From Cellulomonas edaphi (GTDB taxonomy: Bacteria > Actinomycetota > Actinomycetes > Actinomycetales > Cellulomonadaceae), in contig NZ_JAUCGR010000002.1 in the NCBI RefSeq assembly GCF_030362815.1, positions 992,001 through 1,056,000 on the forward strand: a DNA stretch of 64,000 nt, read 5' to 3'. Every line of letters starts with the position of its first letter. Position 1 is the first letter of the stretch. The notes beneath the pieces were generated by a model, which worked only from the letters and a program-made list of their open reading frames with translations, made no database searches and had not been told where the DNA came from. This document shows, piece by piece, positions 35,588 through 42,600 of the stretch. The position numbers and the translations under genes were made by a program.

Positions 35588-36139
35588 CCCCGCCGCGTGC
35601 GCCGACCGCGGGTCCCGCGGGGTCGTGCTGGCGCGCCGACCGCGGGTCCGCGACCCCGTCGCGCGCGCCGACCGCGGGTCGGCGCCCCCGTCGCGCGCGC
35701 CGACCGCGGGTCGAACGGTGCGAGCGCTGGTCGCGCGCCACGCGCGCTCGCGCCGCAGAACCCACGCTCGGTGGGCAGCCCGCCGCAGGGTGACCGGGCG
35801 GCGCAATGCGAGCGGACACGCGGCCTCGTCATGCACGCGCACCGGGCGGGGGCCTTCGTGATGCACGCGCGCCGACCGCGGGTTGCGCGGCACGAGGGCT
35901 GGCCGCGCGCCACGCGCGGTCGCGGCGTAGGACCCGCGTTCGGCGCGACGGGCGCCCTCGCGCGGCAGCTGAACGGGCGCGGGTGCGAGCGGACGCAGCC
36001 GGCCCCGTCGTGCGCGTGCGCCGAGCACCGGTGGGGCCCGCGCAATGCACGCGCGCCGAGCGCGGGTTGCGCGGCGCGAGCGCTAGTCGCGCGCCACGCG
36101 CGGTCGCGCCGTAGGACCCGCGCTCGGTGCGACGGGCGG
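35588..36139. repeat. Imperfect direct repeats (172-184 bp period) in a gene-free region
   Basis: Nothing convincing is encoded between 35559 and 36277. Short units GCGCGCCGACCGCGGGTC recur near 35595, 35631, 35663, 35695 and 35868. A longer unit (…GCGCGCCACGCGC..TCGCG..GTAGGACCCGCG…) occurs three times, aligned at 35709, 35881 and 36065. Copies two and three are close; the first is more diverged. Open frames here are artefacts of GC content and repetition. Confidence 0.8.
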
Positions 36140-36277
36140 CCGCTGGTTGGTGCGGGTGGTGCGGGTGGTGCGGTCGGTGCGGGTGGTGCGGGCGATGCGG
36201 TGCGGGCGGTGCGGTGGTGAGGTGCGGGCGATGCGGTGCGGGCGGTGCGGTGGTGAGGTGCGGGCGGTGCGGGTGGG
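36140..36277. repeat. GGTGCGG-type simple repeats
   Basis: A run of GTGCGGGTG, GTGCGGTC and GGCGATGCGGTGCGG variants, including two near-identical ~40-bp copies beginning near 36191 and 36231. It abuts the rskA stop codon. Confidence 0.75.
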
Positions 36278-37063
36278 TCAGGTCTGGGTGAGGACGACGA
36301 CCGGGGTGGTGGTCGGTTGGGCAGAGCCGCCCTGCGGCTCGACGGTCATCGCGAGGGCGTCGCCCGACGAGAAGTCGTCGGCCAGGCGGCGCACCGTGCC
36401 GCCGTCGGCGGACAGCACCCCGGCCGACGTCGCCTGGTCACCGCTGACGACCCACAGCTGGTAGACCTTCCCGTCCGCGAGCGCCGGAAGGCCGGTCGCG
36501 CTGAACAGGGCGTCGTCGGCGGCCAGCACGGCGGTCGCGGTGCCGCCGCCGGCCACGTCGCCGTGCACGAGCACGGCCGACGGGTCGCGCAGGATCTCGG
36601 CGAGCGCCTGCTGCTGGCTCGCGGCGTCCTCGGCCCGCTGGTGCTGCTGCACGAGCAATGCGCTGGGCACGGCCGCGCCGATGACGACGGCGGCGGCCAG
36701 CGACCACCAGCGCTGCGCGCCGCGCGGCTTGGCGGGACCGGGCGACGCCCCGGTGGTGCCGACCGGGCGCACGACGGGCGTGGCGCCGGGGGGCACCTCG
36801 GTGGCGCTCGCTGCGCGTTCCTCGCGGGCCACCGCGGCGAGCACAGAGGCGCGCAGTCCGGGGGGCGGCTCGGCGGCCACGGCCGAGCCGAGGCGGGCCG
36901 CGACGGCCTGCAGGTCCGCGAGCTCGCGAGCGGCCTCGGCATCGCTCGCCACGAGCCTCTCGACGGCGCGGCGCTCGATGTCGTCGACCGCGTCGAGCGC
37001 GTACGCGCCGAGCAGGGAGCGCACGTCGTCGCCGGCGGCGCGGGCGTCGTCGTTCTCGCTCAT
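36278..37063 (-). CDS. rskA: Anti-sigma-K factor RskA
   Basis: 261 residues. N-terminal anti-sigma domain (V-R-S-L-L-G-A-Y-A-L-D-A-V-D-D-I-E-R), one membrane helix (about 125-142, W-W-S-L-A-A-A-V-V-I-G-A), and an extracytoplasmic RskA domain (V-L-A-A-D-D-A-L-F, G-K-V-Y-Q-L-W-V-V). It holds SigK at the membrane until released, by proteolysis in the mycobacterial case. ATG overlaps the sigK stop as ATGA. Confidence 0.92.
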   Translation of the reverse strand: MSENDDARAAGDDVRSLLGAYALDAVDDIERRAVERLVASDAEAARELADLQAVAARLGSAVAAEPPPGLRASVLAAVAREERAASATEVPPGATPVVRPVGTTGASPGPAKPRGAQRWWSLAAAVVIGAAVPSALLVQQHQRAEDAASQQQALAEILRDPSAVLVHGDVAGGGTATAVLAADDALFSATGLPALADGKVYQLWVVSGDQATSAGVLSADGGTVRRLADDFSSGDALAMTVEPQGGSAQPTTTPVVVLTQT

Positions 37064-37707
37064 GCCGCCACCCCCAGGCAGCCCTTGAGCCGGAGCAGCC
37101 CGTCGCGGATGCGTGACTTCACGGTGGGCAGGGCGGCGCCCAGCGTGTCCGCGACCTCGCGGTACGTCTTTCCGCCGTAGTACGCGAGCACCACGGCGCG
37201 GTGCTGGGTCTCGGTGAGGGTCTTCAGGCAGTCCCGCACGCGGACCTGCTCCAACATCCCCTCGACCTCGTCGGCGACGACATCGAAGGGCCGCTCGCCG
37301 CTCTGGTCGAGCACGCGCTGGTCGCGGTCGCGCTGGGCCTGGACCGAACGGACCCGGTCGACCGCGCGGCGGTGCGCCAGGGTGACCACCCACGTGCGGG
37401 CCGAGCCGCGCAGCGGGTCGAAGCGCGAGGCGGTGCGCCAGATCTCGACCCACACCTCCTGGGCGACCTCCGCGGCGTGGTCCGGGTCGCGCAGAACGCC
37501 GAGGCAGGTGCCGAACACCGGGCGCTCGAGCTGGTCGTAGAGCTCCTCGAACGCGGACTGCTCCCCGGACGCGACGGCCGCGAGCAGATCGGGGGCGTCG
37601 CTCGTCGGTTCGGGGGCCTGCACCACGCGCGCCAGTGTGCCCCACGTGCGCGCAAACTGCGCGCGCGACGGGCTCAGGGCGAAGCTCGGGGCCAGCAGGT
37701 AGGGCAC
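37060..37707 (-). CDS. sigK: ECF sigma factor SigK
   Basis: 215 residues from GTG 37707, which has GGAAGG 6 nt upstream. ATGs at 37770 and 37788 lie at or before the promoter and cannot be used by it; GTG 37626 (CACACT 7 nt before it) would give 188 residues, nearer to mycobacterial SigK. Region 2 (F-E-E-L-Y-D-Q-L, D-P-D-H-A-A-E-V-A-Q-E-V-W-V-E-I-W, A-H-R-R-A-V-D-R-V-R) and region 4 (T-Q-H-R-A-V-V-L-A-Y-Y-G-G-K-T-Y-R-E-V-A, V-K-S-R-I-R-D) match SigK well. Confidence 0.92.
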   Translation of the reverse strand: MPYLLAPSFALSPSRAQFARTWGTLARVVQAPEPTSDAPDLLAAVASGEQSAFEELYDQLERPVFGTCLGVLRDPDHAAEVAQEVWVEIWRTASRFDPLRGSARTWVVTLAHRRAVDRVRSVQAQRDRDQRVLDQSGERPFDVVADEVEGMLEQVRVRDCLKTLTETQHRAVVLAYYGGKTYREVADTLGAALPTVKSRIRDGLLRLKGCLGVAA

Positions 37708-37749
37708 CAGACACCTTCCGGGGCGGTCGACGAAACCGGGTCGATGGAG

Positions 37750-37776
37750 GTTCGGAGTCGAGGTGGTCATGGATGG
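37750..37776 (-). promoter_or_regulatory. SigK-type promoter of sigK-rskA
   Basis: Minus strand: -35 CCATCC (37771-37776), 15-bp spacer, -10 CCGAAC (37750-37755), start expected near 37742. Identical to the dipZ and fasciclin elements, implying autoregulation. Confidence 0.72.
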
Positions 37777-37873
37777 CTCCGGGCGCACGATCCGTCCGCA
37801 GCGCCGTCGCGGGCGGGTGAGAAGCGCACCGCCGCCGCAAGGCGGGTGAGGAGCGCACCGCCGCCGGCCGACG

Positions 37874-37885
37874 TAGGTTGCCGGG
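37874..37885 (+). promoter_or_regulatory. -10 box of DoxX-like gene (leaderless)
   Basis: TAGGTT, 6-nt spacer, ATG 37886. Confidence 0.55.
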
Positions 37886-38290
37886 ATGTCGACCCTCGCC
37901 GCCGCGCGCCGCCAGCTCGTCCAGCACGGGCCCGCGCTCGCCCTCGCCGCGCTGCTCGCCGCCTCCGGCGCCCTTCACCTGGTCAAGCCGGGCGTGTTCC
38001 GCCCGCTGATCCCGCGCAGGCTCGGCGACCCGGACCCCTGGGTGGTGGGCAGCGGCGTCGCCGAGCTGGCGTGCGCCGGCGCGCTCGCCGTGCCCGGTAC
38101 GCGACGGGCCGGCGGGATCGCCTCCGCCGCGCTGCTGGTCGGCGTGTTCCCCGGCAACGTCACGATGGCCGTACGCTCGCGGCCCGACGCACGCTCCTGG
38201 GCCGGACGACCGGCCGTCGCATGGGGTCGCCTGCCGCTGCAGGTCCCGCTGATCGCGTGGGCCCTCTCCGTCGCCCGACGTGCGGCGTAA
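37886..38290 (+). CDS. DoxX-like small membrane protein
   Basis: 134 residues with about four hydrophobic segments (residues about 15-33, 50-70, 75-92, 112-130). S-G-A-L-H-L-V-K-P-G-V-F-R-P-L-I-P resembles the start of DoxX/DUF4267-type proteins. The neighbourhood (divergent from sigK) could suggest a redox or envelope role, but there is no SigK-type promoter. Function not assignable. Confidence 0.75.
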   Translation: MSTLAAARRQLVQHGPALALAALLAASGALHLVKPGVFRPLIPRRLGDPDPWVVGSGVAELACAGALAVPGTRRAGGIASAALLVGVFPGNVTMAVRSRPDARSWAGRPAVAWGRLPLQVPLIAWALSVARRAA

Positions 38291-38330
38291 CCCGGCGCCC
38301 GACGTAGCCCGTCATCCGACGCGCGCCACT

Positions 38331-38387
38331 CACCGTGCAGCTGCGCGACCCGGCCGGCCGGCCGGCGCACCGTGCAGCTGCGCGACC
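38331..38387. repeat. Perfect 20-bp direct repeat
   Basis: CACCGTGCAGCTGCGCGACC at 38331-38350 and 38368-38387, separated by GGCC-rich sequence. No gene in the 198-bp gap 38291-38488. Confidence 0.8.
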
Positions 38388-38488
38388 GGCCCGACGCGCG
38401 GCGCAGCCGCGCAGCCGCCCGACCGGCCGCCGACCGGCACGCGCGCAAACAAGAGGCGCACGCCGGGCAGTTCCCCCACAGTGGTCCG

Positions 38489-39067
38489 ATGGACGAGAAA
38501 GCCACCCTGCTCCACCACCTGCGCACAGCCCGCTCCGACCTGCGCTCCAAGGTCGACGGCCTGGACGACTACGACGCCCGGCGGCCGCTGACGCCCACGG
38601 GCACCAACCTGCTGGGGCTCATCAAGCACGTGGCGAGCGTGCAGGTCGGCTACTTCACCGACACGTTCGGCCGACCGGCAGCGATCGCCGTCCCCTGGTT
38701 CGAACCGGACGCCGAGCCCGATGCCGACATGTGGGTGCCCGCCGACGAGAGCACGGCGTCGGTGCTCGCGTTCCACGACGCGTCGGCGCAGGCGTCCGAC
38801 GCGGCGATCGAGGACCTCCCGCTCGATGCGCCGGGGACGGTGCCGTGGTGGCCCGACGACCGCAGCAGCGTGACCCTGCACCAGATCCTGGTGCACATGA
38901 TCAACGAGACGGCCCGGCATGCGGGTCATGCGGACATCGTGCGGGAGCTCATCGACGGCGCGGCGGGGCGCAGGCCCGACGACCCCTCGATGCCCCAGCG
39001 GCCCGAGGAGGAGTGGGCGCGGTACCGCGCGCGCATCGAGGAGGCAGCTCGCGCCGTCGGCTCCTGA
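38489..39067 (+). CDS. DinB family / DUF664 protein
   Basis: 192 residues from ATG 38489. Four-helix DinB-like fold with H-residues placed as in the metal site: G-L-I-K-H-V-A, and H-M-I-N-E-T-A-R-H-A-G-H-A-D-I-V-R-E. Family members include mycothiol- or bacillithiol-dependent transferases, but most are unassigned. CACAGT ends 6 nt before the ATG (probably leaderless). A second DinB-like gene lies at 62.0 kb. Confidence 0.85.
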   Translation: MDEKATLLHHLRTARSDLRSKVDGLDDYDARRPLTPTGTNLLGLIKHVASVQVGYFTDTFGRPAAIAVPWFEPDAEPDADMWVPADESTASVLAFHDASAQASDAAIEDLPLDAPGTVPWWPDDRSSVTLHQILVHMINETARHAGHADIVRELIDGAAGRRPDDPSMPQRPEEEWARYRARIEEAARAVGS

Positions 39068-39101
39068 GGCGGCCGGCGCCGCCCGGGTCCACGATGTGCT
39101 C

Positions 39102-39524
39102 ATGGTCGATGCCCAGCAACGCGAGATCAACGCGCGCGTGATCGAGCAGTTCCGCGCGGGCGGCGAGGTCGAGGGCATGCACCGCGAGCGGCTGCTGCTG
39201 CTCACGACGACGGGGCGCACCTCGGGCGAGCGCAGGACCACCCCGATGATGTTCCACGTAGACCCGGGGCCGCCCCCGCGCCACGTCGTGATCGCGTCGA
39301 ACATGGGCGCCGCCGACGACCCCGCCTGGTGCACCAACCTGGTGGCCGACCCAGCCGTGCACGTCGAGCTCGCCGACGAGGAGTTCGACGCCCGCGCCGT
39401 GGTCGCGAGCGGTGCCGAGCACGACCGCCTCTGGGCCGACATCACCGCCGCCTACCCGTTCTTCCTGGACCACCTGGCACGGGCCGGGCGCACCATCCCC
39501 CTGGTCGTCCTCGAGCACGCCTGA
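39102..39524 (+). CDS. Deazaflavin (F420)-dependent nitroreductase family protein
   Basis: 140 residues from ATG 39102. Fits the DDN split-barrel family: N-x-x-V-I-E-Q-F-R-A-G-G-E-V, L-L-L-L-T-T-T-G-R-T-S-G-E-R-R-T-T-P-M, and N-L-V-A-D-P-A-V-H-V-E-L with A-A-Y-P-F-F near the end. Family members bind F420 (or related cofactors) and reduce nitro or enone substrates. CACGAT ends 6 nt before the ATG. 34 nt behind the DinB-like gene. Confidence 0.86.
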   Translation: MVDAQQREINARVIEQFRAGGEVEGMHRERLLLLTTTGRTSGERRTTPMMFHVDPGPPPRHVVIASNMGAADDPAWCTNLVADPAVHVELADEEFDARAVVASGAEHDRLWADITAAYPFFLDHLARAGRTIPLVVLEHA

Positions 39525-39579
39525 CATCGGCACGGCCCCCGGCACGACGCCCGGCGGCGCGACACCCCGGCACGACGAG

Positions 39580-39614
39580 GGCGGGGCGGGTGACCCGTGG
39601 CCACCCGCCCCGCC
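39580..39614. terminator. Bidirectional hairpin between convergent genes
   Basis: GGCGGGGCGGGTG (39580-39592), 9-nt loop, CACCCGCCCCGCC (39602-39614). A 13-bp stem that would serve both the nitroreductase-like gene and the large minus-strand gene. Confidence 0.65.
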
Positions 39615-39635
39615 TTGTCGATCGTCCGCCGGGTG

Positions 39636-42600
39636 CTACGCCGAGGCGCCACCGCGACGGCTCCGTGCCACGACGAACGCCGCACCGGCCAGCAGCGCGA
39701 CGAGCGCCGCGAGCGCGAGCCCTCGAGCGTCCGAACCCGTCGCGGCGAGGTCGTCGGCGGCGAGCACGCGCAGGTCCGCACTGCCCTCCGCACCCGAGGT
39801 GGCGCCGACCACGACCACCCGGTGGTCGCCCGCGGCCGTCTCGGTGGGCACCGTGACGACCACCGAGACGTGGCCCGCGGCATCCGCGGGGACCCGCGCC
39901 AGGAGCACGGGCCTCGAGTGCAGCCACACCGACACGTCCTCGCCGGCGAGGAGGCCGTCGGCCGCGATCGTCAGCTTCTGCCCGGCCGTGACCCGGGGGG
40001 TCGAGACCGAGACGTCGACGTCGCCGGGCGCCGCGGGGGCGGTCGGCTCCGACGGCTCCGTCGGCGCGCCCGTGGGGCTACCCGTCGGGGCCGCGGTCGG
40101 AGTACCGGTCGGCGTCGCCGTCGGCGTCCCCGTCGGCGTACCGGTCGGCGTCCCCGTCGGCGTACCGGTCGGCGTCCCCGTCGGCGTACCGGTCGGCGTC
40201 CCCGTCGGCGAACCCGTCGGCGTCCCCGTGGGAGTACCGGTCGGCGTCCCCGTGGGAGTACCGGTCGGCGTCCCCGTGGGGTCGTCGGAGGGCACCGTCT
40301 CCGGGTTGGTCCGCGGGTCCGTGGGCGCAGCCGGCGGCTCGATCCCGGCGCCCGGGTTGGCGGGGTCCGGGTACTCGGCCACGTAGCTGGGGATCGTCTG
40401 CGAGCTCTCGTTGCGCGCACCCACCCCGTTGATCACGTGCTCGAAGATGCCCTCGCCACCGAGCGAGACCACGAGCATGTGGTGCAGCTTCACGTCGGCC
40501 GTCTTCGGCACCTCGAACCCACCGTCCACGGTGATCTCGTCCGCCTCGGTGTCCGACGTGAAGTTGGAGTAGGAGCCCAGGCCCCACGCCTCGTGCTTCT
40601 CCACGGAGCTGTCGACCTTGTACGCGGCCCACCCCTTCACGCCGTCGTGGTTCCACGCGGCCTGGTCCGGGACGTCGTACGGCAGCTCGTTCTGGAAGAA
40701 GATCGTGCGGCCGTTCTCGCCCTTCCACAGCACGTTGTACCGCTGGAAGTGCTCGACGAACAGGCCGTACGCCGACACGTCGTCGCCGTTGACCACGAAC
40801 CCGTAGTCCGAGGTGTTCTGGTCCCAGCCGATGCCGGCACCGTGGTCACCGCGCCACGACCAGACGTGGTCCACGATCGTGTCGTCGGCGTCGACCACCA
40901 TCGCGGCGTCGACCTTGCCGGCCACGGCACCGCCCACACGCATGAACACGTCGCTGAGCACGATCGGGTTCGCGGCGTGGTCGACGTGGACGTCCTTGTC
41001 ACCCACCACGAGCAGCGCGGGCGACTCGGTCACCGCCGCGTCGAAGAGCAGCCCCGCGACCCGGATCCCCTCGGCGTCGGCGACGTGCATGCCGATCCCA
41101 CCACCCGTCGGGATGATCGTGGCCAGGCCGAGGCCCAGCACCACCGTGCCCGGGCGGGCGACCTCGATCGTCTTGTCCATCCGGTACACGCCGGGCGTGA
41201 ACAGGAGGTTCTTGCCGTCGGCGAGGGCGGCGTTGACCTGCGTCGCGGTCGCGCCCTGCTTCACCACGTAGAAGTCCGTCAGCGGCAGCGAGACGCCGGG
41301 GGTCGTGCCGTTCTTCCAGGTGGTGCCGGTGGTGCCGTCCCGCAGGGCGGGAACCCGCACGGCCCAGTCGGCCGCCGATCCCTCGTCGTCGCCCGTGAGG
41401 TACAGGTACGGCTTCTCGGCGATCGTGCCCGTGTGCTCCACCGCGGTGATCGGCGGGGTCGGGAACGCGCCGTAGCTGTCGGGCAGCGTCGCCGTGGGGT
41501 CCCCCGGCCCGTCACCCTTGGAGACCTTGCCCGTGACACCCGAGTACACGAAGTTCCACACCCCGCCGGCCCACGTGCCGACCGAGCTGTCCCGGGCGTA
41601 CCACTGCTGCTGGGTGAACGACTTGACGTAGCCCGTCACGTTCGAGTCGGCGATGAAGCCGCCCGACGACCACCCGTACCGACCGGAGTCGAGCTGGAGG
41701 TTGCCGTTGACCTGCACCCGGCGCAGCGGAGCCGCCTGCGACGTGGCCCAGTGCCCCGTGCCGCCCGTGGGCGTGTACGCGAGGTTCTCGGCCGAGCGCC
41801 AGAAGTTCTGCGTGGCGTTCATGTCGAACCACTCGGCGTCGACCCAGTCGCCACCCCGGATCTCGACGTCGGTGGGGTCGAGCCCCGCGCCGGACATCGC
41901 GGTGTAGAAGCCCACCCGGGCGTCGAGCGAGTACGTGCCAGGCTTGAAGAAGATCTGCCAGCGACCTTCGCCGAACTGGTCCTTCTCCTGGTCGGCGAAC
42001 ACGGAGTCGAAGATCGCCTGGATGTCCTTGCCGTCCATCGAGGGGTCGAAGACGAGCACGTGCGATCCGAGCAGGTCCGTGGTCGGGAGCTCGATCTTGC
42101 GCGCCTCGAACACCTCCAGGTCCCAGATCGAGACGCCGAACTGCGTGCCCCGCGTCACCGCCTCGAGGCGCACGTAGCGCGCTCGGACGGGCTCGAACCG
42201 CGTGACGTGCGGACCCTTCTCGCCCAGTCCACGCACCCGGGCCGCGGTGGTCCAGGTGGACCCGTCCGTCGAGACCTTGATGTCGTAGTCCTTGGCGAAC
42301 GCGCCCTCCCAGTACGGCTTGAGGCCGCAGACGGGCGCCACCTTGCCGAGGTCCAGCTGGATCCACTCGCCGTCACGACCCACCCAGTTGCCGCTGCCGG
42401 CGGGGGTCTCCGCGACGCCCGAGTCCCACCGGGACCAGACGTTGTCGTCGATCGCGTCCCGGCCGTTGCCGTGCGACGCGGTCGCCGTGACACCCGCGTC
42501 GCGCACCAGGTCGCGACCGCACACGAGGTCACCCGTGCCGGGGACGACGGGCGTGCCCGGGTCGGTCGGGTCCGTCGGGTCGGTCGGGTCCGTCGCCCCG

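Noticed and set aside
35496..36464. Several open frames across the repeat block near the fasciclin and rskA genes.
   Set aside because: They encode Arg/Ala/Pro repeats that follow the DNA repeats, have no SD or -10, and run into neighbouring real genes.
40084..40290. Regularly spaced short repeats as a possible CRISPR array.
   Set aside because: The 12-bp unit is in frame and encodes the P-T-G-T linker; there are no unique spacers and no cas genes.
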